Shown piece by piece: positions 26,838-34,481 of a stretch of DNA of 64,000 nt (within the stretch, counting starts at the first letter, position 1; each line of letters starts with the position of its first letter). A program made the position numbers and the translations under genes. The DNA is from Kibdelosporangium aridum (GTDB lineage: Bacteria; Actinomycetota; Actinomycetes; Mycobacteriales; Pseudonocardiaceae): assembly GCF_900176515.1 (NCBI RefSeq), contig NZ_FWXV01000002.1, positions 1 to 64,000 on the forward strand, read 5' to 3'. The notes beneath the pieces are model-generated. The model was given only the letters and a program-made list of their open reading frames with translations. It made no database searches and had not been told where the DNA came from.

Positions 26838-27403
26838 GCACGACATTCCAGATGACCCTGCCAGACCACTGGTACGACCTGTCCATTGCGGACGAAACCA
26901 GCGAGAACACCGTCGCGGGGCAGGTGTGGGACCAATACACCCAGGCTGGTATCGACGACCAGATCATCGGCCAGTTCACCGAATCAGTGCGCCGGGCAGT
27001 CCGGCATGCCCGCCGCTCGGGCGCCCTGCACGCAGGCGGCACATTCGAGCTCTACGAAGACGGTCCACTCGTCGCGACAGTCGTCGTGTCGGTTGTCACT
27101 CCGCCAAGCGGTGGCGACATCCTGCGCGCACTGATGGCGGCCGACCCCGAGTCTGGTGTGGACACCTGGAGCAGGGTGACCACAGCCCAGCTCCAGGGCA
27201 TCGGCACAGCCGGACGGGTGCACGGAATCCAGGACGTGACCATGGACGGACTGACCATGCGATGTGCCGTCATGCACACAGTCGTGAAAGTGCCGAGCTC
27301 CAGTCAGGTGCTCGTGGTGACCGGGACAAGCCCGAACATCGCCGAGGCGGACGGCTTGTTCGAGCTCTTCGACACGATCACCGGCACCCTGGTTCTTTCC
27401 TGA
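26834..27403 (+). CDS. Conserved-looking protein of the type VII locus, unknown function
   Basis: 189 residues without signal peptide or membrane segments. It looks like a mixed alpha/beta fold: FQMTLPDHWYDLSIADETSE, a helix EQ..RRAVRHARRSGALHAG, then a beta-rich half ending VLVVTGTSPNIAEADGLFEL. I do not recognise the family. It is translationally coupled to the small helical gene upstream and converges on the EssC-type ATPase gene with a strong terminator between. Likely roles are a chaperone for the small partner or the RHS effector, or the RHS immunity protein. None is shown by sequence. Confidence 0.65.
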   Translation: MSTTFQMTLPDHWYDLSIADETSENTVAGQVWDQYTQAGIDDQIIGQFTESVRRAVRHARRSGALHAGGTFELYEDGPLVATVVVSVVTPPSGGDILRALMAADPESGVDTWSRVTTAQLQGIGTAGRVHGIQDVTMDGLTMRCAVMHTVVKVPSSSQVLVVTGTSPNIAEADGLFELFDTITGTLVLS

Positions 27404-27409
27404 CTGACC

Positions 27410-27450
27410 CATGCCCCCAAAGTGGCCTTTGGAGCCGCTTTGGGGGCATG
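27410..27450. terminator. Strong bidirectional terminator between the partner operon and the ATPase gene
   Basis: CATGCCCCCAAAG pairs perfectly with CTTTGGGGGCATG (13 bp) around a 15-nt loop, between two converging stop codons. Confidence 0.85.
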
Positions 27451-27458
27451 TTCGTGCT

Positions 27459-30400
27459 TCAGGCAGCCGCCAAGGCTCCGGCTTCGGTCAGCGGTACTTG
27501 AGCGGCGCGAATCACGCCGTCGCCAAGGTGCAACAAGATCCGGCCAGGCCGCGCCGGACCCAGTTGACCACGCGACAGCTTGGCACCCAGCAACTCCGCG
27601 TCACCCAACGACTGCGGCCCGATCAACGCTCCCTGCCGGTTGCGCCGGGCGTCCACATGCCACCCGCCGAAGCCGGCAACCAGCCCTTCGGTCGTGCCTG
27701 CCATGATCAACCCACGTCCCTGCTCGGCACCACTGCGTGCGATCACACCGAGTTCGCTGCCGGCGTCGCACTTGAGCAGCAACTCCGCATCGTCGATCAC
27801 CACGACGGCAGGTCCCGAGGCCTGATCAAGGGCTGTGATCAATTGGGCAGTGGTGAAGTCCGTGCCCGTCGCCACGTCCAGCACACCCGGAGCGCCAGCC
27901 AGCTCTCGCAGCGGTGAGCGACGAGGAGCAGCGATCACCACAGGAGTGCCTGCGTCCAACAAGGACCACACCATCGTCAACAACACTGTGCTCCGGCCAG
28001 AACGCGCCGCACCGCCGATGATGAACGTCGGGTTGACGCTCAGGTCCGGCCCAAGAGCCGCCAGCTCGTCACCGCCGACACCAACGAGTGTCCACAACGA
28101 TCCTGTCGGACGAGGGAACTGTTTGGCGTCCGCAAGGCTCAGTTCGTCCGGCAGCACGTCCACTCGGAACGGACGATCGGTCCCAGTCGGGCAGCTGACG
28201 GCGATCGCAGCCAATGCACGGGCTTGGGCCTGGCCGGACGGGTCCGGGCCGAGCAGGGCGATCTGAGCCTCCGCGGTATCGGTGGCCCGCAGCGCCCGGC
28301 CAGGCAGGATCTCGTCAGGCAGGTTGCGGTGGTTGACGCCGATCACGCTGTAGTCCGACCGCTCGTTGAGACGCAACACCAGCTTGTCCTCTGTCGTGGA
28401 CGAGACCCGCGTGGAGAACAACGCACGGTCTCCTGCCAACACAAGATGGATACCGACGCTCGCACCTTCGCTCATCAACGCGAGCACTCCGGCCATCAAC
28501 GCTCCGCCGTCGTGGTCGGCGAACGTCTTGTCGAAGACCTCCCACCGATCGACCAGCAGCAGAATGTGCGGCGTGCGCGCATCCGGGTGAGTCTTGCGAT
28601 ATTCGACGAGGTTCGCGGATCCGCTCGAGGCCAGCAACTGCTGGCGCCTGGCCATTTCCGTCTTCAACCGCGTGATCAGGCGCGTCAGGCGCTCTGCCTC
28701 GGTGCGCTGCACGATCGCGCCACAGTGCGGAAACGCGGACAAAGCAAGCAAAGCGCCGTTACCGCAGTCGATTCCGTACATGTGCACGTCGTCCGGGGAA
28801 AGCGTACGGGCCACCGCACCGGCGAGGGTACGCAGCGCCTGCGAACGGCCGCTGCGAGCCGCACCGACAATGTGCAGGTGGCCCAAAGTGGCCAGATCGA
28901 GGACCAACGGCTCCTGCCTTTGCTGCTCGGGCAGGTCAACGATGCCGTACGGCACGGGAGGCAAGTACCCGGTCGTCGGTACCGCAGGCAGCGAGTCCAC
29001 TGTGATCTGTGTGGGCAGCGCGGGCAGCCACGGGCTGTGCTGCGGCGGCAGACCCAATCGGGAGGATGCGCCACGGATCGCTTGCACCAGCACGGCCAGA
29101 TCGGTCACTTCGCCGTCCGGCTGCGCTCCGCCCGGTCGTTGCGGCGCTGGGCGTGCCATGTCGTTCCACGTCAAGGGCATGAGCCAAGGCGCGGGCCGTT
29201 CTGTGGTGCGGGCGCCGGGGCGGAACCCGCCGACCCGTCCGGCTTGGAACGGCACGAGCGAGGACTGCGCCAATCGCACGTACGCGCGGCCCGGCGTCGA
29301 CTTCGCGATCGCGGCCGCGTCCGGCGCGTTAAGCACGTCCTGACTTTCACTGGAGTCGGTCACCCGCAACGCGATCCGCAGGTTCGTGTTGGCGCGGATC
29401 TCCGGCGACACCACACCGCCCGGCCGTTGCGTCGCCAAAACCAGGTGAATGCCGAGCGAACGGCCACGCTGCGCGATATTGACCAGACCAGTGACGAAGT
29501 CCGGCAGGTCACGGACCATGGACGCGAACTCGTCGATCACGATCAGCAACCGAGGCATCGGCGGCAGCTCCGGAAGCTCGGCCCCGTCAGCAGTTCTTCG
29601 GTCCAACAACAGGACATAATCGTCAATGTCCTTGGCGCCCGCATCGGCCAGAATGTGCTCGCGCCGCTTCAACTCCGCGGACAACGACGTGAGCGCCCGG
29701 CTGACCAGGTGCGTGTCGAGGTCGGTGACCATGCCCACGGTGTGCGGCAGCGACACGCAGTCCTTGAAAGCACTGCCGCCCTTGTAGTCCACCAGCACGA
29801 ACGTCATCGCGTCCGGCCGGTTGGCCACTGCCAACGACGCCACCAGTGTCTGGAGCAGCTCGGACTTGCCCGACCCGGTTGTGCCCGCGACCAAGCCATG
29901 CGGGCCGTCTTGCTTGAGGTCCAACGAGAACGGGCCATCCAGCGACTCGCCGACCACTGCGACCGTTGTCCGACCTCCGGTCGCCCAGCGCGCGGCGACC
30001 GCATCGGGTGTCGGCGGATCCAATGCCAGCACGTCGAGCAGCCTGCTCGCGTCCGGCAAGCCGCCGCCGTCCCCGCTGCTCCCGGTGTCACGCACCGGGG
30101 CGAGGGCCCGCGACACCGTGCGGCACCACTCGCGGGACACGAGATCCGGCCGCACCTGACCTACCGGCTCGGAGCGGGTACGAGACACGCGCAGCGAACC
30201 GTCGCCCTGTTCAGTGATGACCGCCTGGCATTCCTCGGGCAGCAGCCGTTCCTCGTCGTCCACACAGATCGCATAGACACCGACCGCCGGACCGTCCCGC
30301 AGAATCTGCGTGATACCGGGCAACGACCGCAGCCTGCGGGCGCCGTCCAGAACCACCAGCACATCCCGCTCGGCAGGCTTGCCCGCCCGCGCGGAGATGA

Positions 30401-31775
30401 TCGCTACAAGTTCGGCGACACGTCTAGCGAGCGTTTGCGCGTCCACGCCGATAGTGCAGACGGTGTCCTGTCCGTTGCGTGGTGCCACGTGCGGCAGCCA
30501 ACGCGTCCACTCCCAGTTCTGCCCTGTACCAGCGAGAACGTAGATTTGCAGATCTTCCGGGCTGTGCAGGACTGCCGCCTGGGCAAGCAGCCAACGGGCA
30601 ACGGTCCGCGCAACGCCACCTCCAGCGACACCCAGCACACCGTGCTCGCGCAGCGGAACCGTGACCGGTACGTCCAGCGCGGTCCATCGGATCTCACGAC
30701 GGTGCTCGTCCTGTGCCGGATCGGTGAGGACGACCTCGGACGGCAGATCGGCCGTGCCCGCCCGCAGGTCCAAATAGTCCGGGTCGGCACGACGGCGTTC
30801 CCACAGGCGACGGCGTGGGCCGACCGCGGTCAGCAGAACCGTTGCCGGATCGGGGAAGTTGGTCCGGCGAGCGGCGCGCTCCAATGCCAGCGCCTCCTGT
30901 GCGTCCGCGGAGATCCGGGCCTTCTTCTCCTCGAACTCGGTCACCCGCTTGCGATATGCCAAGCGGCTCTCCCTGCGCCCGCCCAACTGGCCCGCGATCA
31001 GGATCAGCGGCGACAGCAGCGCGAACAGCAAGGTCAAGGGGTTACGGGTGATCGCGAACATGGCACCGGACAGCACCAGCGGCGCCGCGGCCGCGATGAA
31101 AGACAGCGGACGACGCTCTGGTGGCTGCGGCGGCGAAGGCAGCGTGAACTTGGTGACGCGTGGCGCGGGCAGGAGCCGAGGCGGACGGTTGTAGTCCAAC
31201 CCCGTCCGGTCTTCCGAAGGTGCCAGCGCGGCATCCGGTGGCTGTGGACGCGCAAGTTCCAGCAGCGACGAACCGACGGCCAACACGGAGCCGTCGGGCC
31301 ACGGTCGCGGTTCGGTCACCTCGACCCGATCCAGCCGCACGCCGCTGCCCGTCAAGGCAACGAGCTCGCATCGGCCGTCTGGCAGAACACGCAGTCTGGC
31401 CCGCGCCGGTGGTCCGCCTGGGTCGGCGATCCGGATCCGGCAGGTACTCGCCGCGCCGATCAGGTAGTCACCGATGTCCAGCCGGATCACCACACCGGCG
31501 TCGTGGCCGCCGACGAACCGGATCTCGGCGACCCCGCGCGGCTCCACCCAGACCGCGCTCACCGGCCGGTCGAGACCGACGACCACGCCTTGGCGCAGTG
31601 GTGAGTCACGCAGGTTCAGCTGCGGGTCGACCGGCGCGCCCGCGACGAACAACGTCGGCGTCCGGCCCGTGCCCAACGCCTGTGCCAGCTCGCCGACGGT
31701 GGTGTCGGCGGACGTGTCGAGCAGGTGGTCGACGACCGTGCCGACCTTGTCCACAGTGGTCAGAACGAAACGCAC
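27459..31775 (-). CDS. essC/eccC-like: Type VII secretion ATPase (EssC/EccC family) with N-terminal FHA-like region
   Basis: 1,438 residues from the GTG at 31775 (GGAG 6 nt upstream); a TTG four codons earlier is less likely. The first ~190 residues look like a ubiquitin/FHA-type pair (DYLIGAASTCRIRIADPGGP). Two membrane helices lie near ~225-270 (PLSFIAAAAPLVLSGAMFAI, LTLLFALLSPLILIAGQLGG). Three FtsK/SpoIIIE ATPase domains follow. D1 has a canonical Walker A (GTTGSGKS, ~630), LLIVIDEFASM and ATQRPGG. D2 (~965) has GAARSGRS and LLLVDRWE. D3 (~1,252) has GAARSGRS and VVVIDDAE. So only D1 keeps the Walker lysine. FHA-like N-termini are typical of the Firmicute EssC. It is the motor of type VII secretion and lies 66 bp downstream of the WXG100 gene. 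Confidence 0.9.
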   Translation of the reverse strand: MRFVLTTVDKVGTVVDHLLDTSADTTVGELAQALGTGRTPTLFVAGAPVDPQLNLRDSPLRQGVVVGLDRPVSAVWVEPRGVAEIRFVGGHDAGVVIRLDIGDYLIGAASTCRIRIADPGGPPARARLRVLPDGRCELVALTGSGVRLDRVEVTEPRPWPDGSVLAVGSSLLELARPQPPDAALAPSEDRTGLDYNRPPRLLPAPRVTKFTLPSPPQPPERRPLSFIAAAAPLVLSGAMFAITRNPLTLLFALLSPLILIAGQLGGRRESRLAYRKRVTEFEEKKARISADAQEALALERAARRTNFPDPATVLLTAVGPRRRLWERRRADPDYLDLRAGTADLPSEVVLTDPAQDEHRREIRWTALDVPVTVPLREHGVLGVAGGGVARTVARWLLAQAAVLHSPEDLQIYVLAGTGQNWEWTRWLPHVAPRNGQDTVCTIGVDAQTLARRVAELVAIISARAGKPAERDVLVVLDGARRLRSLPGITQILRDGPAVGVYAICVDDEERLLPEECQAVITEQGDGSLRVSRTRSEPVGQVRPDLVSREWCRTVSRALAPVRDTGSSGDGGGLPDASRLLDVLALDPPTPDAVAARWATGGRTTVAVVGESLDGPFSLDLKQDGPHGLVAGTTGSGKSELLQTLVASLAVANRPDAMTFVLVDYKGGSAFKDCVSLPHTVGMVTDLDTHLVSRALTSLSAELKRREHILADAGAKDIDDYVLLLDRRTADGAELPELPPMPRLLIVIDEFASMVRDLPDFVTGLVNIAQRGRSLGIHLVLATQRPGGVVSPEIRANTNLRIALRVTDSSESQDVLNAPDAAAIAKSTPGRAYVRLAQSSLVPFQAGRVGGFRPGARTTERPAPWLMPLTWNDMARPAPQRPGGAQPDGEVTDLAVLVQAIRGASSRLGLPPQHSPWLPALPTQITVDSLPAVPTTGYLPPVPYGIVDLPEQQRQEPLVLDLATLGHLHIVGAARSGRSQALRTLAGAVARTLSPDDVHMYGIDCGNGALLALSAFPHCGAIVQRTEAERLTRLITRLKTEMARRQQLLASSGSANLVEYRKTHPDARTPHILLLVDRWEVFDKTFADHDGGALMAGVLALMSEGASVGIHLVLAGDRALFSTRVSSTTEDKLVLRLNERSDYSVIGVNHRNLPDEILPGRALRATDTAEAQIALLGPDPSGQAQARALAAIAVSCPTGTDRPFRVDVLPDELSLADAKQFPRPTGSLWTLVGVGGDELAALGPDLSVNPTFIIGGAARSGRSTVLLTMVWSLLDAGTPVVIAAPRRSPLRELAGAPGVLDVATGTDFTTAQLITALDQASGPAVVVIDDAELLLKCDAGSELGVIARSGAEQGRGLIMAGTTEGLVAGFGGWHVDARRNRQGALIGPQSLGDAELLGAKLSRGQLGPARPGRILLHLGDGVIRAAQVPLTEAGALAAA

Positions 31776-31796
31776 GAAAGGCTCCAAAGGCCAACA

Positions 31797-31830
31797 GGGG
31801 CCGTGCGGCGCTTTTCAACGGCACGGCCCC
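31797..31830 (-). terminator. Hairpin between WXG100 and ATPase genes (attenuator-like)
   Basis: GGGGCCGTGC pairs with GCACGGCCCC (10 bp) around a 14-nt loop, inside the gap between the two genes. It probably lets the WXG100 mRNA accumulate above that of the ATPase by partial termination or 3'-end protection. Confidence 0.6.
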
Positions 31831-31853
31831 CTTGGGGATCATCGGAAGGTCAC

Positions 31854-32150
31854 TCAGCGGCCGAGGCTGCTGGACGTCTGGTTGTCGGTGTCCTCGAAGG
31901 CGGTGCCGACCTGCTCGAGGTACTGGCTGATGCCCTCCATCCCGCGCAGCGTCTCGTCCACACTGGACTTGTACTCCTCGAAGTACGGGCCGAACTTCGC
32001 CTGCGCCTGCGGGGTGTTGTAGCCGCCCTGGATCAGGGTGTCGATCTTGCCCTTGGCCTGGGTCATCCCGTCGAGCAACGTCTGCATGTTCTGCTTGAGC
32101 CAGGCCGAGCTCTCCTGGATGTCCTCGGACTGGATGTGGTACGTGGGCAT
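31854..32150 (-). CDS. WXG100-family type VII secreted protein (EsxA-like)
   Basis: 98 residues from the ATG at 32150, preceded by GGGGAG; a start seven codons earlier lacks a ribosome site. Two helices flank a GGYNTPQAQAKFGPYFEEY segment where the WxG turn normally lies, so the Trp is not conserved. The C-terminus ends TAFEDTDNQTSSSLG, close to the FxxxD export pattern of WXG100 proteins. It is the only clear Esx protein here and is followed by the ATPase gene. It has its own ECF sigma promoter (TGAACC-N16-CGTGTG). It probably forms a homodimer secreted by, and needed for, the type VII machine. Confidence 0.85.
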   Translation of the reverse strand: MPTYHIQSEDIQESSAWLKQNMQTLLDGMTQAKGKIDTLIQGGYNTPQAQAKFGPYFEEYKSSVDETLRGMEGISQYLEQVGTAFEDTDNQTSSSLGR

Positions 32151-32209
32151 GACGTTCTCCCCTGTGTTCAATGCTGGATTCGCCGGTTCCCCGGCTCGTT
32201 GACCACCCC

Positions 32210-32237
32210 CACACGGGTCTCGCCGCGAAGGGGTTCA
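32210..32237 (-). promoter_or_regulatory. ECF sigma promoter of the WXG100-ATPase operon
   Basis: TGAACC (32232-32237), 16 bp, CGTGTG (32210-32215) on the minus strand, one mismatch in the -10, 59 bp before the start codon. It ties the secretion machine to the same sigma factor as its RHS effector. Confidence 0.7.
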
Positions 32238-32326
32238 CCGGATTTGCCGTTACGGGCGTGGCAAGCACCTGCCATCCCAAGCCGGTTCTCCTTTTCCCAC
32301 GTCCGTGGTATGCGAGGATCCGTTTC

Positions 32327-33295
32327 GTGTCATTGTCGTTGCGACCACTCGTGTTCTTTTCCGTGCTGTGCGCTGTCACAGCATTGGCCGCCTGCAACAG
32401 AAGTCCCGGTCACGGCGAGCACGCCAGATCCAGCGATTCGTACTACGTGGACATTCAGCAGGTCCCGGTTCGAGCGCAAGCGCCTGCCGCGCAACCGGGC
32501 GCCAGCACTGGAACCTGGCAATCGCAGTGCGGCCGCAACGAGAACGCTCATCGCAACGCCGACAACGTGGTGGTTCAACCAGGGTTGCCGGGTGGGGCGC
32601 ACCACACCCACGACTACGTCGGAAACGTGTCGACTGACGCCTTCTCCACGGATCAAAGCCTGGCCGCGGCGGGAACGACCTGCCGGGCAGGCGATCGTTC
32701 GACCTATTACTGGCCGGTGCTGCGGCTGACGGACGAGCCTGGCGGCGACGCGCACACGGTCGGTGGCGGCGTCGACGGCAACCATGGCCGGATCGTGCAG
32801 CCCGATTCCGTGCTGGTCCAGCTACGCGGCAATCCGATGTCCAACGTCGTGGCCGCACCACGTTTTCTGCGTGCCATCACCGGAAATCCGGTGGCGGTCT
32901 CCCAGGACGGCGAACACACCGAACACGTGCAGTGGACCTGTTCGGGCGCCCGCGACCGCGTGACCAAGCAATACCCACGCTGCGCCGAGGGCCAGCAAGT
33001 GATCAGGGTGTTCGACTTCCCGAGCTGCTGGGACGGCAAAGCCACCGACAGCACGCTGCACCGCGGCCATCTGATCTTCCCGGCCGCCGGGGCGTGCCCG
33101 ATCGGCACGTTCCCGGTGCCACAGCTGCACATCGAGGTCGCCTACTCGATCCCGGCTGATGCCGGCTACGCGATCGACTCCTTCCCCGAGGAGGGACGCG
33201 ATCCGATCACCGACCACGCGATGGCCATCGGGGTGATGCCAGAACCGTTGATGGCGCAGGCAGTCGCGTGCATCAACGGTGGCAGGCACTGCTGA
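32327..33295 (+). CDS. DUF1996-type secreted lipoprotein
   Basis: 322 residues from the GTG at 32327, which starts a lipoprotein signal peptide (RPLVFFSVLCAVTALAAC); the frame is open upstream but has no such start. The mature protein has the DUF1996 features: HTHDYVGNVSTDAF, TYYWPVLRL, CSGARDRVTKQYPRC, FDFPSCWDGK and HRGHLIFPA, with several paired cysteines. DUF1996 is common in fungal and actinomycete secreted proteins and is possibly sugar-acting, but no activity is proven. It is divergent from the WXG100 gene across 176 bp that contain the sigma promoter on the opposite strand. I see no matching sigma site on this strand. Confidence 0.85.
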   Translation: MSLSLRPLVFFSVLCAVTALAACNRSPGHGEHARSSDSYYVDIQQVPVRAQAPAAQPGASTGTWQSQCGRNENAHRNADNVVVQPGLPGGAHHTHDYVGNVSTDAFSTDQSLAAAGTTCRAGDRSTYYWPVLRLTDEPGGDAHTVGGGVDGNHGRIVQPDSVLVQLRGNPMSNVVAAPRFLRAITGNPVAVSQDGEHTEHVQWTCSGARDRVTKQYPRCAEGQQVIRVFDFPSCWDGKATDSTLHRGHLIFPAAGACPIGTFPVPQLHIEVAYSIPADAGYAIDSFPEEGRDPITDHAMAIGVMPEPLMAQAVACINGGRHC

Positions 33296-33329
33296 AACCA
33301 GGTGTGACCCAGGACACTCCGAAATTGTG

Positions 33330-33357
33330 TGAACCTCTTCGGTCCGAGTTCCGTGTC
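33330..33357 (+). promoter_or_regulatory. ECF sigma promoter of the larger lipoprotein gene
   Basis: TGAACC (33330-33335), 16 bp, CGTGTC (33352-33357), a perfect consensus match on the plus strand, 59 bp before the ATG. Confidence 0.8.
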
Positions 33358-33416
33358 TTGCCCCGAGCGGGTCGGAAACAGGCCGGAACCGCATCTCACT
33401 TTTGGAGTGAAACCCC

Positions 33417-34346
33417 ATGTTGCGTAAGCATGTTGTGTCCTTTGCTGCCCTGACGGCGGTCGGTGTCGCGGTTCTGTCGGCGTGTGGTGGCCAGAACGGT
33501 GCTGCCCCGCCATCAGTCGACACCGGCACCACGCCTGTCGTAAAGGCGGAGGACGTCAGCTCGGAGGGTCTGTCTTTGTTGTCTGGCACGGCGAAGTCGA
33601 ACAACGCACAGGCGAACACGGGCGACTGGGCCAAGGGCTCGGACGGCACGGCGAACACCGCGGCCAAGGACGTCGCCCGTAAGTGGGTGGCCCTCAAGGC
33701 AAGCAAGGCGGGCGCGCTGAACCCGGTCGTGGTCAACGGCGCGGGCCTGACGCTGTACCGGTTCGACGACGATGACGCGAACCCGTCGAAGTCGGTGTGC
33801 AATGGCGAGTGCGCCGTGACCTGGCCGCCGGTGACGGTCGAGCGCGGCACCAAGGTTTTCATCGCCGGGATCAAGAAGCAGGATGTCGGAACGGTCCGTC
33901 GCGATGACGGTTCGCTGCAGCTGACGGTCGGTGGTTGGCCGGTCTACCGCTTCAACAAGGACAAGAAGCCGGGCGACACCTTCGGTCAGGGCGTCGGCGG
34001 CAAGTGGTTCGGTGTGACCCCGACCGGCGGCAAGGCCGGTGTGCCCGCCACGACCGCCCCCACGACCCCGCCCCCGGCGAACAACCCGGATGGCCCGAAG
34101 GCCGGCAGCGCGATCCTCTTCGACGACGCCAACTTCAGCGACAACGGCGCGTCACAAGGTGTTGCGGGCAACGGCTGCCAGAACCTCGCCCGGCCCAACG
34201 TGACTTCGTCGATCTCGGCGACCGGCTCGATGAAGCTGTGGTCGGAAAAGGACTGCAAGGGCAAGTCGCTCGTGGTCGACGGTGACGTCACCGACTTGGC
34301 GGAGTTGAAGTTCGACAACGACGTGGCCTCGATCTTCTTCGGCTGA
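33417..34346 (+). CDS. Secreted lipoprotein: COG4315-type repeats plus C-terminal beta/gamma-crystallin-like domain
   Basis: 309 residues from the ATG at 33417 (GGAG 9 nt upstream). The signal peptide ends in the lipobox LSAC (Cys23). After a low-complexity Thr/Ala region come two lipoprotein_15 repeats (GAGLTLYRFDDDDANPSKSV with CNGECAVTWPPV, then GGWPVYRFNKDKKPGD and GKWFGVTP), as in the smaller relative at 19.7 kb. A Pro/Thr linker leads to ~80 residues with AILFDDANFSDNG and KLWSEKDCKGKSLVV, the layout of peptidase-inhibitor I36 or beta/gamma-crystallin-like modules. It is preceded by a perfect sigma promoter and followed by a strong hairpin, so it is a single-gene regulon member at the cell surface. 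Confidence 0.85.
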   Translation: MLRKHVVSFAALTAVGVAVLSACGGQNGAAPPSVDTGTTPVVKAEDVSSEGLSLLSGTAKSNNAQANTGDWAKGSDGTANTAAKDVARKWVALKASKAGALNPVVVNGAGLTLYRFDDDDANPSKSVCNGECAVTWPPVTVERGTKVFIAGIKKQDVGTVRRDDGSLQLTVGGWPVYRFNKDKKPGDTFGQGVGGKWFGVTPTGGKAGVPATTAPTTPPPANNPDGPKAGSAILFDDANFSDNGASQGVAGNGCQNLARPNVTSSISATGSMKLWSEKDCKGKSLVVDGDVTDLAELKFDNDVASIFFG

Positions 34347-34369
34347 GGCTGACACTTCACCCACAGACA

Positions 34370-34407
34370 GGTGTGGCGGTGCGGGACCCCCAGCGCACCG
34401 CCACACC
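34370..34407 (+). terminator. Hairpin terminator after the lipoprotein gene
   Basis: GGTGTGGCGGTGCG pairs perfectly with CGCACCGCCACACC (14 bp) around a 10-nt loop, 24 bp beyond the stop. Confidence 0.8.
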
Positions 34408-34425
34408 GCCATGCGCGGGGGATGC

Positions 34426-34456
34426 TGGACCTTGCCCCAGGGGCAAGCCTCACGAT
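34426..34456 (+). promoter_or_regulatory. MerR-type promoter with palindromic operator in a 19-bp spacer
   Basis: TGGACC (34426-34431), 19 bp, CACGAT (34451-34456), with the dyad CTTGCCCC-A-GGGGCAAG at 34431-34447 inside the spacer. Over-long spacers with a central dyad are the hallmark of MerR-activated promoters. The start of the MerR-PP2C gene is 26 bp further on, so autoregulation is likely. Confidence 0.65.
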
Positions 34457-34481
34457 AGGCAGGACGACGAAGGGGGAAGCG

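Noticed and set aside
32606..32632. Another CGTGTC considered as a sigma-promoter -10
   Set aside because: No TGAACC-like box 16 bp upstream, and it lies inside the DUF1996 coding sequence.
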